Shown: positions 40,098 to 50,561, counted from the first letter of the stretch. The stretch is DNA of 64,000 nucleotides from Terribacillus saccharophilus (GCA_900110015.1 FOCD01000002.1:434001-498000); one strand, 5' to 3'. Program-made: numbers and translations. The notes: generated by a model not told the origin, from the letters alone.

Positions 40098-41117
40098 TTA
40101 TATTATTCCTGTCGCAGCTTTTTCCAGCCGGTTCATAATGGCCGCACCGACTCCATGCTTCTCAAAGCTTTCACAAAGGATGACCGTTACATCTGATTTC
40201 TTGAAATGTCTGAGCGCATCATACAAATGCTCTGCCACTGTGGAGAGATCTCTTCTAGTGCCGCAGATTTGGATCCGTTCACTCTTCAGCATTTGCGCAA
40301 GCTCCTCTGTCGCAATAATACCAACCTTCTCACCTGCTTCAGTCAGCTTGTCCGCATGCTGCTGCATCTCTTTGTTTACCAAATACAGCGGCGCCTCTGG
40401 TGCATAATGAGTATATTTCATTCCTGGTGCCTTCGGTTTCTCTTTCTCCCCGCCAGCAAGTCCAGGATCCACCATCACTGTTCCGATGACGTCTTGGATT
40501 GCTTCAGCTGTCACACCACCTGGTCGCAGTATGACGGGCACTGCTTCCGTACAGTCAACCACAGTAGACTCCAGACCGATTCCAGTCGGACCACCATCCA
40601 TTATTCCAGCAATTCGTCCATCCAAGTCATGAACCACATGCTCTGCTTTCGTCGGGCTAGGTCTGCCTGAAATATTCGCACTCGGTGCAGCGATTGGTAA
40701 CCCTACCTCTTGCAAAAGACGTAATCCCACAGGATGACTTGGTATCCGGACACCGATTGAATTTAGTCCGGCACTGACATTAGGAGCAACCGCCCCTTTA
40801 CTTTTCAAGATAAGCGTAATCGGTCCAGGACTGAATGCCTCTAGAAGTTTATAAGCAACGTCAGGGACCACTTCGACAAGTTCGTCCAGCTGGTCTTTGT
40901 CCGCTACATGGACGATAAGCGGATTATCGGACGGACGACCTTTTGCTTCAAATATTTTCCGGACGGCTTGTTCATTTGTTGCATCAGCGCCAAGACCATA
41001 AACTGTCTCGGTTGGAAAAGCTACAGCTTCTCCTTTTTTAAGAAGGACTGCTGCCTCTTCCATCGCTTCTTTATCGAAAGACTGCTGTAACACAGTCCAA
41101 TGCTTCGTTTCCATCAT
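40098..41117 (-). CDS. tsaC: L-threonylcarbamoyladenylate synthase (Sua5/YwlC type)
   Basis: 339 residues: YrdC domain (about 15-205; KKGEAVAFPTETVYGLGADA, KGRPSDNPLIVHV, GVRIPSHPVG, PSANISGRPSPT) followed by the Sua5 domain linked by the SPGMKYTHYAP-type motif (here APGMKYTHYAP). It makes threonylcarbamoyl-AMP for the universal t6A37 modification of ANN-decoding tRNAs. The ATG pair follows AAAGGAG. In B. subtilis the orthologue is ywlC, in the same neighbourhood. Confidence 0.95.
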   Translation of the reverse strand: MMETKHWTVLQQSFDKEAMEEAAVLLKKGEAVAFPTETVYGLGADATNEQAVRKIFEAKGRPSDNPLIVHVADKDQLDELVEVVPDVAYKLLEAFSPGPITLILKSKGAVAPNVSAGLNSIGVRIPSHPVGLRLLQEVGLPIAAPSANISGRPSPTKAEHVVHDLDGRIAGIMDGGPTGIGLESTVVDCTEAVPVILRPGGVTAEAIQDVIGTVMVDPGLAGGEKEKPKAPGMKYTHYAPEAPLYLVNKEMQQHADKLTEAGEKVGIIATEELAQMLKSERIQICGTRRDLSTVAEHLYDALRHFKKSDVTVILCESFEKHGVGAAIMNRLEKAATGII

Positions 41118-41186
41118 GGATCAGATGCTCCTTTTGCTAAATATCACTAAGAGCTATGATACCACATGGACTGACAAACCCCAATG

Positions 41187-41555
41187 TCAGAGCGTCTTCT
41201 CCCACCAGCCTTGCTTCGCTTCGAATCCATATAAAGCCATGAGCTGATCTAGCGTTTCATGGTGGCTGATAAGTCGCAGGCTGCTTGCTTCACGCCTTCT
41301 CGCTTCGATGCTGGCAAGCTCCATACAAGTTAAGATGATCGTTCCGTTGGCTGGGGGCTTAACGTACATAGAATGTACGCGCAGAGACTGGTCATGCTGT
41401 TCCAAACAGAAAAAAGCTCGCCAGCCTTCTTCCGCCACTATGATATACCCTTCTTCATATAATTTCTGCTGCTCCATCTTCCATCTGGGCAGGCTATTGC
41501 CGAAAAATTCATCCAGCTCGGATAGCTCGCATGCTTGTGCAGGTATCAATTGCAT
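41187..41555 (-). CDS. Small protein, possibly degenerate GNAT-like
   Basis: 122 residues. I do not recognise a family with certainty. The pattern (a strand IIVAEEGWRAFFCLE, then LRVHSMYVKPPANGTIILTCMELASIEARRREASSLRLISH, then a short end YGFEAKQGWWEK) resembles the C-terminal half of GNAT acetyltransferases, with a 'Y/L-x-V-x-P' strand before the helix that would hold acetyl-CoA. The expected Q/R-x-x-G-x-G/A loop is poor, so activity is doubtful. It lies between spoIIR and tsaC on the same strand. Confidence 0.5.
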   Translation of the reverse strand: MQLIPAQACELSELDEFFGNSLPRWKMEQQKLYEEGYIIVAEEGWRAFFCLEQHDQSLRVHSMYVKPPANGTIILTCMELASIEARRREASSLRLISHHETLDQLMALYGFEAKQGWWEKTL

Positions 41556-41618
41556 AAAAAGTCCTCCCGTCTATTTCTAGTTACTAGATTATATGAACAG
41601 GAGGAATATAATATGATT

Positions 41619-42245
41619 CTAGCTGAACCATTCTAATAGAAAGAACTTTACCTTAGGCTTTTCTTCTTCTAATGGCGCGTCCGCTACCACATCTACCGGT
41701 TCTGCATCTGCGTTCACTTCCGCCTCTGCTACACTTGTACCGCTGGAGAAATCGAGAAAGCAAAGCGGCGGAAAGAGCACACACCACCAGTTTTCGCCTT
41801 CACCTTCTCCAAGTGTGATTAAAACAGCCTCATACTGACCTGCCGGATAAAGATAGGATCCGTAAAGCTTTGCCGGAAAAGAAATCTCATCACTGTACTC
41901 TACATTGAAACCTTGGCTTTTTCCTTGCTCATTCAGCACTCGTGCAACTGTCTTATTTATTTCGGGAAGCTGTTCTTCAATAAGGTCCCGAGCCTCTTCA
42001 ATATCCGTCATATCCTTCACCCAGCTATTAATCTGAGCATTCACTTCGTCTCGGATCAGACGCTTTAGCTGCTGATCCGCATCGGAATTACTATTAGCCA
42101 GAATCCGGAGACGGATTGCTTCATCCGGAATTTCTTTCACTGCTTGAGAACTATTGCTCACCTGAGCCTCTGTGCCACTTCCCGGATATAAAATATATAA
42201 AAATAATAGAACGATTGCAGTTAGGGAAAAGAATAGCTTTTTCAT
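41619..42245 (-). CDS. spoIIR: Stage II sporulation protein R
   Basis: 208 residues from the ATG at 42245 (GAGG upstream). A signal/anchor segment (LFFSLTAIVLLFLYILYP) is followed by the SpoIIR core: IPDEAIRLRILANSNSDADQQLKRLIRDEVNAQIN and the GEGENWWCVLFPPLCFLDF block. SpoIIR is made in the forespore under sigma-F and triggers SpoIIGA to cleave pro-sigma-E in the mother cell. The C terminus adds an acidic/Ala-Val stretch (EAEVNADAEPVDVV). A clear sigma-F promoter was not identified. Confidence 0.95.
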   Translation of the reverse strand: MKKLFFSLTAIVLLFLYILYPGSGTEAQVSNSSQAVKEIPDEAIRLRILANSNSDADQQLKRLIRDEVNAQINSWVKDMTDIEEARDLIEEQLPEINKTVARVLNEQGKSQGFNVEYSDEISFPAKLYGSYLYPAGQYEAVLITLGEGEGENWWCVLFPPLCFLDFSSGTSVAEAEVNADAEPVDVVADAPLEEEKPKVKFFLLEWFS

Positions 42246-42331
42246 ATTTGGTACCTCATTTCTTGTGTGTGATGGTACCAGTATGAACATGCTCGAAAGA
42301 ATTAAACCTATGAATCTAGTTTTTCTGTAAT

Positions 42332-42362
42332 AAAAAAAGAACTGTGCCTCAGCACAGTCCTT
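42332..42362 (-). terminator. prmC terminator
   Basis: GGACTGTGC / GCACAGTTC stem followed by seven T on the minus strand, right after the prmC stop codon. Confidence 0.93.
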
Positions 42363-43247
42363 CTATTCTTGTATCCAAGCAAATACCATACGGTCTTTCC
42401 CATTGATATCCTGTCTAACTTCCACTTCTGCCGATGGGAACTTCTCCACTAATAAGTCACGCACTGCCGTTCCTTGCTGCCAGCCGATTTCAAAGGCAGC
42501 AATGGCCGGAAAAGCGAGTACATCCGATAATCCGCTGATGATTTCCTTATAAGCCGCAAGTCCGTTATCGTCAGCGAACAGAGCAAGACTTGGATCAAAG
42601 TTCTTCACCGTGTCGGTCATGAGCTCTTTATCCGCCTCATCGATATACGGTGGATTGGAAACAAGCACATTCACCCGTTTTTCGAGCTGACGGAGCGGTT
42701 CCAGATAACTTCCTTGCTTTAAGTTGATAGATGCACCTAATGTGCGGCTATTGCTTTTGGCGATGAGCAAAGCCCGTTCGGATATATCGGTTGCGATCAC
42801 TTCAGCTTTAGGAAAATCAAGCTTCAGAGATGTGGCAATTATGCCACTGCCTGTACCGATATCTGCAATCGTTAAATCCTGTCCAGCAAGCTGCTCTTGA
42901 ATTAATTTTTCTACACCAAGTACAAGCTCTTCTGTTTCTGGTCTCGGAATAAGAACATCACGATTCACATAAAAACGTCTGCCAAGGAATTCTTCTTCTC
43001 CTGTCAAATGCTGGAGGGGAATGCCTGTTTCTACATGCTCCTCCACATCTTTTCGGAAAGCAGCATAAAGCACAGGATCCATAGATTCCCTCATACTCAT
43101 CAGAAGCTCTGTCTTATTCATGCCAAGATGAAACAGAAGCAAAAGCTCCGCTACTCTTTCTTCACGCTGATGCGTTTGCAGAAATGCGATAGCCTCCTGC
43201 AGCGCCTGACTAATAGTCGGTTGCTGCTTATTCTCCGATTTGCTCAA
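42363..43247 (-). CDS. prmC: Peptide chain release factor N5-glutamine methyltransferase
   Basis: 294 residues: N-terminal helical domain, then a SAM methyltransferase domain with [12 protein letters not shown] and the NPPY catalytic motif ([11 protein letters not shown]). It methylates the Gln of the GGQ motif in release factors. It starts at TTG inside the end of prfA (20-base overlap), so the pair is translationally coupled, a conserved arrangement that matches enzyme and substrate. Confidence 0.96.
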   Translation of the reverse strand: MSKSENKQQPTISQALQEAIAFLQTHQREERVAELLLLFHLGMNKTELLMSMRESMDPVLYAAFRKDVEEHVETGIPLQHLTGEEEFLGRRFYVNRDVLIPRPETEELVLGVEKLIQEQLAGQDLTIADIGTGSGIIATSLKLDFPKAEVIATDISERALLIAKSNSRTLGASINLKQGSYLEPLRQLEKRVNVLVSNPPYIDEADKELMTDTVKNFDPSLALFADDNGLAAYKEIISGLSDVLAFPAIAAFEIGWQQGTAVRDLLVEKFPSAEVEVRQDINGKDRMVFAWIQE

Positions 43248-44298
43248 GTCTCTTCGCCTGCTCTTCCATAATCAATGCATCCACCACTTCATGGAGCTTT
43301 CCTTCCAGAATCTGATCCAGCTTCTGAATTGTAAGTCCGATTCGGTGATCTGTTACGCGGTTTTGCGGGAAATTGTACGTTCTAATACGCTCAGAACGGT
43401 CCCCTGAACCAACAGCTGATTTACGTGCATCATCGTATTCAGCTTGCGCTTCTTGCTGGAACTTATCATAAATACGAGCACGCAGGATTTTCATCGCTTT
43501 CTCTTTGTTCTTGATCTGGGATTTCTCATCCTGCATGGACACAACGATTCCAGTCGGCATATGTGTTAAGCGGACCGCAGACATCGTCGTATTTACACTC
43601 TGTCCCCCTGGACCGCTGGATGTGAATGTATCCACTCGGATATCTTTGTCTTGAATGTCTACTTCCACTTCTTCTGCTTCCGGCATAACCACTACAGTTG
43701 CTGTTGACGTATGGATACGTCCGCCAGATTCTGTTTCAGGAACACGCTGCACGCGGTGAGCGCCGTTTTCGTACTTTAGATTGGAATAAGCATTAGCACC
43801 ATTGATCATGAAAATGATCTCTTTGTAGCCGCCAACTCCAGTCGAATTCGCTTCCATCAATTCCGTCTTCCAGCCTTGTGCTTCCGCATATCTGCTGTAC
43901 ATACGATACAGATCACCTGCAAACAGTGCTGCTTCATCTCCGCCGGCTGCTCCGCGGATCTCCATGATAACGTTTTTATCATCATTCGGATCCTTCGGAA
44001 GCATTAGTATACGCATTTGCTCTTCCAATTCTGGAAGTCGTGGTGACAATTCTGAAATCTCCGCTTTGGCCATTTCGATAATTTCCGGATCTTTTTCCTC
44101 GGCAAGCATCGTTTTGGCATCATCCACTTGTGCGCTGATATCCTTGTATTCGCGATAAGCTTGTACTACATCTGTCAATCCTGCTTGTTCTTTGGAAAAC
44201 TCACGTAATTTATTTGTATCACTGATCACATCTGGATCACTTAATAATTCATTCAGTTTCTCATAACGGTCTTCTAGTGCTTGTAAACGATCTAGCAT
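43228..44298 (-). CDS. prfA: Peptide chain release factor 1
   Basis: 356 residues. Contains [20 protein letters not shown] with the universal GGQ, and [14 protein letters not shown] with the P-x-T-type stop-codon recognition loop of RF1. It decodes UAA and UAG and releases the nascent chain. No frameshift, as expected for RF1 and unlike RF2. Confidence 0.97.
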   Translation of the reverse strand: MLDRLQALEDRYEKLNELLSDPDVISDTNKLREFSKEQAGLTDVVQAYREYKDISAQVDDAKTMLAEEKDPEIIEMAKAEISELSPRLPELEEQMRILMLPKDPNDDKNVIMEIRGAAGGDEAALFAGDLYRMYSRYAEAQGWKTELMEANSTGVGGYKEIIFMINGANAYSNLKYENGAHRVQRVPETESGGRIHTSTATVVVMPEAEEVEVDIQDKDIRVDTFTSSGPGGQSVNTTMSAVRLTHMPTGIVVSMQDEKSQIKNKEKAMKILRARIYDKFQQEAQAEYDDARKSAVGSGDRSERIRTYNFPQNRVTDHRIGLTIQKLDQILEGKLHEVVDALIMEEQAKRLEQIGE

Positions 44299-44343
44299 AG
44301 CGACACCTCTTTCCTTACTTTATTATAGCTTCTGCCGACAAAC

Positions 44344-45369
44344 CTAGCAATTCATGCTAAGTCTCTGGCGAATCTGTTCTGCTGCGTTTTTCTGAGCTTC
44401 TATAACCATGTCACAAAACTGATCGAATTCCGGGTCTGGCCGCTGCCAATCCGGGTGACGTTCCATATTCTCGATTGCTTCTCTGACACCTTGGTCAAAG
44501 CGCTTTGTCGCTGTAAATGAAGGCACAAGCCGTTTTATTTTACTGTTATCGAAGACAGCACATTCTGCCTTATCTCCAAGCAGTGACCCTTGCAAATCAG
44601 GCCTGCACATTACGAGGAAATCTGTTGACACATGCACTTTTTCTACACGCTTTCCTAAAGCATCTCCGATTATGTCATAGATGCTGTTCCACGTCAGGAC
44701 TTCATCAGAAGTGATATGCACTGTCTCTCCAATTGCTGCTGGATTTCCCATCAAACCAACAAATCCTTTGGCAAAGTCCGTATTGTGAGTCAGAGTCCAA
44801 AGCGAGGTCCCATCTCCATGAACAAGAACAGGCTTTCCTTGCTTGATTCTCTCTACAATTTGCCAACTTCCACCTGCGCCATAGAACGCCACAGGAATCT
44901 TTTTGTTGCCATATGTATGGCTTGGACGAACAATTGTTACAGGCAATCCTGTATCTCGATACGCTCTTTGCAGTACTTCTTCTGCTTTGATTTTATCCTG
45001 AGAATATTCCCAGTAGGGGTTCACGAGCGGCGTGCTCTCCGTTGTCTTATAGTGACGAGGCGGTTTTTGGTATGCAGAAGCGGAGCTGACAAAGATGAAT
45101 TGTTTTGTCTTATCTGCAAATAAACGAACATCACGTTCAATATCTGATGCTGAAAAAGAAATGAAATCTGCTACAACATCAAACTGCATATCTTGGAGTT
45201 TCGCTGCAACTGCTGCTTCATCTGTAATATCGGCTATGATACTTTGACAGCCTTCTGGTACAGGTTTCGAGCCGCGATTAAGCAAAAACAGCTCCCATCC
45301 TTGTTGTAAAGCCAATTCAGTTACGCTTGAGCTGATAGTTCCGGTACCTCCGATAAATAACGCTTTCAT
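44344..45369 (-). CDS. NAD-dependent epimerase/dehydratase family (extended SDR)
   Basis: 341 residues with the N-terminal Rossmann motif GGTGTISSSV, then FIFVSSASAYQK and a YxxxK-like site in YWEYSQDKIKAEEVL. The C-terminal part (VHGDGTSLWTLTHNTDFAKGF) fits sugar-nucleotide-type extended SDRs, but the substrate cannot be told. B. subtilis has no such gene between prfA and tdk, so this is an insertion relative to that order. It has its own ribosome binding site and unremarkable composition. Confidence 0.85.
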   Translation of the reverse strand: MKALFIGGTGTISSSVTELALQQGWELFLLNRGSKPVPEGCQSIIADITDEAAVAAKLQDMQFDVVADFISFSASDIERDVRLFADKTKQFIFVSSASAYQKPPRHYKTTESTPLVNPYWEYSQDKIKAEEVLQRAYRDTGLPVTIVRPSHTYGNKKIPVAFYGAGGSWQIVERIKQGKPVLVHGDGTSLWTLTHNTDFAKGFVGLMGNPAAIGETVHITSDEVLTWNSIYDIIGDALGKRVEKVHVSTDFLVMCRPDLQGSLLGDKAECAVFDNSKIKRLVPSFTATKRFDQGVREAIENMERHPDWQRPDPEFDQFCDMVIEAQKNAAEQIRQRLSMNC

Positions 45370-45410
45370 TTCTGCCAGTCCCTTCTTTCATTTGGGTAGT
45401 TTTAGTTCAT

Positions 45411-45980
45411 TTAAAGGGGCGGATTGGTGTGGCATTTGCGGCATACAGGATAATAGGAGTCATTGCCGCCAATCTGGATCTGATCTCCTGTATACACTGG
45501 CTTGCCATCGTCGACCCGCAGGTTCATTGTTGCTTTGCGTGCACAGAACCAGCAGATTGTTTTCATCTCTTCGATTTTATCCGCATAAATAAGCATATAA
45601 CGGCTACCTTCGAACAGTTCATTTTGGAAGTCATTCTTTAATCCAAAGCCCATGACAGGAATGTCAAATGCATCAACAATTGCTGCCAGCTGGAGTACAT
45701 GCTCTTTACTTAAGAATTGTACTTCATCAATTAACACACAATGCGGTGTTGGTTCATGAGATTTAACGATTTCCATAATATCCGTTTCTTCGAAAATCGG
45801 AATGGCTTTTCTTCGAAGTCCAATTCTGCTGGAAACGTAGCCGACTTCATCTCTTGTATCTATGCCGGAAGTGAAGATAAGAACCGATTTGTTTTGTTCC
45901 TCGTAATTATTGGCCACTTTCAGTATTTCAATCGACTTTCCGCTGTTCATTGCGCCATATTTGAAAAATAATTGTGCCAT
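45411..45980 (-). CDS. tdk: Thymidine kinase (type II)
   Basis: 189 residues from the ATG at 45980 (AAGGAG seven bases upstream). P-loop [15 protein letters not shown] Walker B, and the zinc cysteines CWFCARKA and CRKCH. It phosphorylates thymidine for salvage. The frame is open upstream but those codons lie across a hairpin and are not preceded by a site. See the attenuator-like terminator immediately upstream. Confidence 0.96.
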   Translation of the reverse strand: MAQLFFKYGAMNSGKSIEILKVANNYEEQNKSVLIFTSGIDTRDEVGYVSSRIGLRRKAIPIFEETDIMEIVKSHEPTPHCVLIDEVQFLSKEHVLQLAAIVDAFDIPVMGFGLKNDFQNELFEGSRYMLIYADKIEEMKTICWFCARKATMNLRVDDGKPVYTGDQIQIGGNDSYYPVCRKCHTNPPL

Positions 45981-45998
45981 GTCATTTCTCCTTATCAA

Positions 45999-46031
45999 AT
46001 AAAAAAGATAGTGCCACGTTACACTATCTTT
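45999..46031 (-). promoter_or_regulatory. Terminator-like hairpin directly upstream of tdk (possible attenuator)
   Basis: Minus strand AAGATAGTG / CACTATCTT followed by TTTTTTAT, ending some 20 bases before the tdk start. The rpmE terminator at 46114-46146 already ends the upstream gene, and no gene lies between the two hairpins. Confidence 0.6.
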
Positions 46032-46113
46032 ATCCATACTATATCTATCCCACTTATGTATATCTGGATAATCAGTGTACATGTAATGGTAAGCTTTAAA
46101 AGGGGTTAGAAGC

Positions 46114-46146
46114 AGAAAAAACAGGCAAAGGGTGTTTGCCTGTTTT
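46114..46146 (-). terminator. rpmE terminator
   Basis: AACAGGCAAA / TTTGCCTGTT stem with a T-run on the minus strand, 20 bases after the rpmE stop. Confidence 0.92.
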
Positions 46147-46166
46147 CTTCTTCATATCTTAAGCTA

Positions 46167-46412
46167 TTAGCTCAAGTTGTATTTCTTCTTGAAACGATCT
46201 ACGCGGCCGCCAGCTTTGTCAGCTTTTTGCTTACCAGTGTAGAACGGGTGAGAAGCTGAGCTGATTTCCACACGAATCAAAGGGTAAGTGTTGCCATCTT
46301 CCCATTCGATTGTTTCGTCAGAACTCTGAGTAGAACCAGTCAAGAATTTGTAATCAGAACTAGTATCTAGAAATACAACTTTGTTATATTTCGGATGGAT
46401 TTGTTCTTTCAT
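46167..46412 (-). CDS. rpmE2: 50S ribosomal protein L31, type B (no zinc site)
   Basis: 81 residues with no cysteine at all, so the CxxC zinc ribbon of type A L31 is missing. Features of type B are present: [34 protein letters not shown] and a basic C terminus. In B. subtilis the gene at this position, beside rho, is the zinc-binding rpmE, while the zinc-free copy (ytiA) is elsewhere and under Zur. I see no Zur box here. Confidence 0.93.
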   Translation of the reverse strand: MKEQIHPKYNKVVFLDTSSDYKFLTGSTQSSDETIEWEDGNTYPLIRVEISSASHPFYTGKQKADKAGGRVDRFKKKYNLS

Positions 46413-46545
46413 GCGTTAGCACTCCTTTTTGCCCTGAATCCCTTGGAAACAGAGTTTATTGTGAGAGACCGATAACTGTCGTGAAAGCTCACATAACGTG
46501 ATTATAACAGTCTGTCTAGCCCATTGCAAGAGGAAATCCATGTAA

Positions 46546-47832
46546 TCAGACGCGCTTATTCGTGCCTTTTCGTTTCATGTCCTCTTCCATATTCACGAGG
46601 AATTCCTCGTTGTTTTTAGATGCTTTCAAACGGCGCAGGAAGCGCTCGGCAAAGTCATGTGAATCCTGCATCGTCTTGCGGATCGCCCACATTTTATCCA
46701 ATTGACCTTTCGGGACAAGCAATTCTTCTTTTCTTGTACCAGAACGGACCATATCGATTGCTGGGAAGATACGTCTTTCCGCAAGAGAACGATCCAAATG
46801 AAGCTCCATATTACCTGTTCCTTTGAACTCTTCGTAGATAACATCGTCCATACGGGAGCCTGTATCAACAAGAGCAGTAGCAAGGATTGTGAAGCTGCCG
46901 CCTTCTTCGATATTACGAGCTGCACCAAAGAATCGTTTCGGACGGTGGAAAGCCGCTGGATCGATACCACCGGAAAGTGTACGTCCGCTTGGCGGAATAA
47001 CTAGGTTATAAGCTCTTGCAAGGCGTGTGATGCTGTCCATGAGCACGATAACGTCCTTTTTATGCTCAACCAAACGCATCGCGCGCTCCAGTACTAGCTC
47101 GGAAACCTTGATATGGTTTTCTGGCACTTCATCGAAAGTCGAGCTGACAACATCAACATCCGGGTGAACGGAACGTTCGATATCTGTCACTTCCTCCGGG
47201 CGTTCATCTACTAGCAAGATAATCAGCTTGGCGTCTGGATGATTCGTTGTGATGCTGTTAGCAATTTGTTTCAGCAGCATCGTTTTCCCTGCTTTTGGAG
47301 GGGCTACGATCAAACCACGCTGTCCAAACCCAACCGGCGTCATCAAATCGATGATGCGTGTAGACACTTTGCGAGTCTCGGTTTCCAATTTCATCTGCTT
47401 ATCAGGATACAAAGCCGTCAGTGCAGGAAAATGTACGCGCTCTTTCGCTACTTCCGGATCTTCATTGTTTACTGCATCCACATGCAGAAGTCCGTAATAA
47501 CGTTCGTTTTCTTTCGGCGGGCGAACCTTACCGGAAACTTTATCTCCATTCCGCAAATCAAAGCGTCTGATTTGCGATGCGCTGATATAGATATCTTCTG
47601 CACTCGGAGCATAATTAATTGGCCGGAGGAATCCGAAGCCTTCAGATGGAATGATTTCCAGGATACCGTCCATGAAAAGGAAACCATCCTTTTCAGCCTG
47701 GGCTTTCAGAATAGCAAAGATTAATTCGCGTTTCGTCAATTTCGCATAATAAGATACGCGGTATTCGCGTGCCATTGCGTACAATTCTTTTAATGTTAAT
47801 GTTTCTAAATGAGAAATAGATAGTTCAGCCAC
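46546..47832 (-). CDS. rho: Transcription termination factor Rho
   Basis: 428 residues from a GTG. N-terminal Rho_N helices, an OB-fold RNA-binding domain ([24 protein letters not shown]-like), and the hexameric ATPase with P-loop [18 protein letters not shown] and the R-loop/secondary RNA site. Rho terminates untranslated or antisense transcripts. Full-length for Bacillus. A long leader precedes it. Confidence 0.97.
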   Translation of the reverse strand: MAELSISHLETLTLKELYAMAREYRVSYYAKLTKRELIFAILKAQAEKDGFLFMDGILEIIPSEGFGFLRPINYAPSAEDIYISASQIRRFDLRNGDKVSGKVRPPKENERYYGLLHVDAVNNEDPEVAKERVHFPALTALYPDKQMKLETETRKVSTRIIDLMTPVGFGQRGLIVAPPKAGKTMLLKQIANSITTNHPDAKLIILLVDERPEEVTDIERSVHPDVDVVSSTFDEVPENHIKVSELVLERAMRLVEHKKDVIVLMDSITRLARAYNLVIPPSGRTLSGGIDPAAFHRPKRFFGAARNIEEGGSFTILATALVDTGSRMDDVIYEEFKGTGNMELHLDRSLAERRIFPAIDMVRSGTRKEELLVPKGQLDKMWAIRKTMQDSHDFAERFLRRLKASKNNEEFLVNMEEDMKRKGTNKRV

Positions 47833-48171
47833 AAAATCACCACACCTATTGTATTTAAGGACTTGTCCTTATCTGTTTGGCTGTTTATTGTCATTTCCTT
47901 CATTGGTGCATCAATACTGGTGGAATCTAATTCAAGCTATTGGTCGTCATTCTTGACCGAAGAGGTTGCAAGGGATTCTTTTTGACCATGCATAGCACTT
48001 GGAAGAAAAGGAAGGATGGTAGTGTATAACTAGAATAGAAGATTATAACTATCATTTTTTACCACAATACAGTTTTTTTAAACTTGCTGCGTTTTTTAGC
48101 ATAACTAATCATACATTTTCGTACTTGAATATTCAACTGTATTTTTAAAGTGTAACGAAGGAATTTTTATA
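47833..48171 (-). promoter_or_regulatory. rho promoter and ~270-base leader
   Basis: Promoter TTGAAT (48136-48131), 17 bases, TATGAT (48113-48108) on the minus strand, giving a leader of about 270 bases, close to the ~290 known for B. subtilis rho, which is autoregulated. A small hairpin TAAGGAC-AA-GTCCTTA at about 47856-47871 stands just before the ribosome binding region. No gene lies in this gap. Confidence 0.6.
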
Positions 48172-48253
48172 TATAAAAAGACTGGCTTCCGCCAGTCTCT
48201 TTATCATGAAGGTTTGATGACAAAATTCGATTTCTTTTGCGGGCTGCAGCCGC
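48172..48253 (-). terminator. murAB terminator and 3' untranslated stretch
   Basis: AGACTGGC / GCCAGTCT stem (48179-48198) followed by TTTTTATAT on the minus strand. About 50 bases of untranslated sequence separate it from the murAB stop. Confidence 0.9.
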
Positions 48254-49540
48254 TCAAGAGTTCTGAAACTGCTCGACTTCCTGCTCACTCATTTCTTCTC
48301 GCCAAATATTGGCACCAAGTGCGACCAGTTTCTCTGTGATACGCTCATAGCCGCGATCAATATGCTCAACGCCGGTGATTTCTGTAACACCATCCGCCAT
48401 TAATGCAGCAATGATAAGTGCTGCCCCTGCTCGAAGATCGCTTGCTTTTACCTTAGCTCCTTCAAGTTTGACGGCACCAGTAACGATAGAAGCTCCTCCC
48501 TCTACCTTTACTTGAGCGTTCATCCGGCGCAGTTCATCAATATGCTTGAAACGAGCCTGATAGATGGTGTCGGTAATAACTCCAGTGCCATGCGCTTTGG
48601 TTAAGAGTGCCGTAAAAGGCTGCTGCAGATCGGTCGGGAAGCCCGGATAAACCAGTGTCTTCACATCCACACTATTCAGTCTCACTCCTGGTCTTACTGT
48701 CAGCTGCTCCTCGCCTTCCACGATTTCTACGCCCATCTCCCGCAGCTTCGCCAGTAAGGACTCCAAATGCTGTGGTATGACATTGTCGATAATTACTTCT
48801 TCCCCTTGTGAAGCAGCCAGGATTGTATACGTACCAGCTTCGATTCGATCAGGAATGATTGTATGACGACACCCATGAAGATAATCAACCCCTTCGATGC
48901 GAATCACATCGGTACCAGCACCTTTGATCTTTGCGCCCATACTCGTCAAAAGCGTTGCTACATCAATGATCTCTGGTTCCTTGGCTGCATTCTCAATTAC
49001 TGTCTTTCCTTCTGCTCGCACTGCGGCAAGCATAATATTAATCGTCGCCCCAACACTTGGAACGTCCAAATAAATTCTCGCTCCGCGCAGTTTATCCGCT
49101 CGTAAATAGATGGCACCTTGCTCATTCGTCACCTTTGCTCCTAACGCTTCGAAGCCCTTGATATGCTGATCAATAGGTCGAGGGCCAAGATAACACCCGC
49201 CAGGTAAGCCGATGACCGCCTGCTTGAATCTTCCGAGCATCGCACCCATAAAATAATAGGAAGCCCGGAGTTTCTTCACTTTTCCGTTCGGAAGAGGCAT
49301 GGACGTCATTGCGGAAGGATCAATCGTAATAGTTTGATCGGTTTTAGATACTTTGCCGCCAATTTCTTCAAGCAAATCACTTAGCGTCTCAACATCTGAT
49401 ATCTCAGGCAACCCTTCTATTGAAACGGAAGATTCAGCCAGTATCGCAGCTGGCAGCAATGCTACTGCACTGTTTTTCGCTCCGCTAATCTTCACTTTTC
49501 CTTTAAGAAGGTTTCCGCCCTCTACTAGTATTTTCTGCAT
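48254..49540 (-). CDS. murAB: UDP-N-acetylglucosamine 1-carboxyvinyltransferase, MurAB (MurZ)
   Basis: 428 residues, paralogue of murAA at 21200. Catalytic Cys in [18 protein letters not shown], and [17 protein letters not shown] at the N terminus. Low-G+C Gram-positives keep two MurA enzymes; in B. subtilis MurAA is essential and MurAB is not. Assignment to MurAB rests on its place beside rho and tal/fbaA. Confidence 0.95.
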   Translation of the reverse strand: MQKILVEGGNLLKGKVKISGAKNSAVALLPAAILAESSVSIEGLPEISDVETLSDLLEEIGGKVSKTDQTITIDPSAMTSMPLPNGKVKKLRASYYFMGAMLGRFKQAVIGLPGGCYLGPRPIDQHIKGFEALGAKVTNEQGAIYLRADKLRGARIYLDVPSVGATINIMLAAVRAEGKTVIENAAKEPEIIDVATLLTSMGAKIKGAGTDVIRIEGVDYLHGCRHTIIPDRIEAGTYTILAASQGEEVIIDNVIPQHLESLLAKLREMGVEIVEGEEQLTVRPGVRLNSVDVKTLVYPGFPTDLQQPFTALLTKAHGTGVITDTIYQARFKHIDELRRMNAQVKVEGGASIVTGAVKLEGAKVKASDLRAGAALIIAALMADGVTEITGVEHIDRGYERITEKLVALGANIWREEMSEQEVEQFQNS

Positions 49541-49602
49541 AAGGAACTCCTCACATTTAGGATAACAGCAACGTTAGTTTCCTCTATTTTACCATAATTA
49601 TA

Positions 49603-50244
49603 CTATATACGACTGTTCCAGTCTGCAAGAAATCGTTGAATTCCAGCATCTGTCAATGGATGCTCCACAAGTTTCCGCAGGACATCAAAAGGAACGGTCG
49701 CGATATGCGCTCCCTGCTGAGCAGCTTCTGTAATATGAAGCGGATGCCGGATGGAAGCAGCGATGATTTTCGTCTGGATCTTGTGTCGATCGAAAATCTC
49801 CGCAATCTTACCAATAAGGTCCATTCCACTATGCCCTATATCATCTAGTCTTCCGATAAATGGCGAGACATATGTAGCCCCGGCACGCGCCGCAAGCAAT
49901 GCTTGGTTCACGTTAAATATAAGTGTTACATTAGTCTTGATATTTAATTCCGATAAAACCTTAACCGCCTTCAGCCCTTCCAGAGTCATAGGAACCTTCA
50001 CGGTAATATTTGATTCAATCTTAGCAAGCTCCTTGCCTTCTTCCACCATTTCGTCAGCTTGATCTGAAACAACCTCCGCACTGACAGATCCAGATACCTC
50101 TTCAGCTATCTCCCGGAGCCTGTCATGAAACGATGCGCCCTCCTTGGCCACCAATGACGGATTCGTTGTCACTCCAGACAGCACACCTAGTGCATTGGCT
50201 AATTTAATTTCTTCTAAGTTCACAGTATCCACATAGAACTTCAT
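49603..50244 (-). CDS. tal: Transaldolase (short, fructose-6-phosphate aldolase-like type)
   Basis: 213 residues from the ATG at 50244 (AAGGAG eight bases upstream, preferred over the GTG nine bases earlier). [36 protein letters not shown] is the family's N terminus, and the Schiff-base Lys is in ITVKVPMT. The family transfers dihydroxyacetone units between sugar phosphates, or acts as an F6P aldolase; the neighbours fbaA and the pentose phosphate gene rpiB support the first. Confidence 0.95.
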   Translation of the reverse strand: MKFYVDTVNLEEIKLANALGVLSGVTTNPSLVAKEGASFHDRLREIAEEVSGSVSAEVVSDQADEMVEEGKELAKIESNITVKVPMTLEGLKAVKVLSELNIKTNVTLIFNVNQALLAARAGATYVSPFIGRLDDIGHSGMDLIGKIAEIFDRHKIQTKIIAASIRHPLHITEAAQQGAHIATVPFDVLRKLVEHPLTDAGIQRFLADWNSRI

Positions 50245-50561
50245 TTGTTCCACTCCTTAAATAATTCCGAAGTAGTTTATGCAGGACTCCCTTATATGGC
50301 AAAGGATTTAATGAGTTTACGATAAATTTCTTCGGTTTCTTTTTTATAAGCAGGAGATACATTCTCCTATAAGTGAAGTAACGTCACTATACAGGTTAAG
50401 TTACCGATTTTCTCATTCCTAAACCTTATGGCTTTCTAGATCGTCGCGCTGCAGTGCTGGAGGTTATTGTTTTTTGTTTTGTATTGATTTCCGCTTTTCG
50501 GTGGTGTCTAGCTCTTGTGACCAGAAACTACGGCCTAAACAGTCACTTCCGCTTTTCTTAA
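50245..50561. repeat. Gap between tal and fbaA carrying a dispersed repeat
   Basis: No gene is visible. A hairpin-forming stretch lies at about 50343-50376 (CTTATAGGAGA / TCTCC-TGC-TTATAA). At 50486-50514 is a copy of the element seen at 35269-35298 in the opposite orientation, GCTAGACACCACCGAAAAG on the minus strand. TTCCGCTTTTC occurs twice, at 50489 and 50548, bounding a ~70-base unit. Confidence 0.65.
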
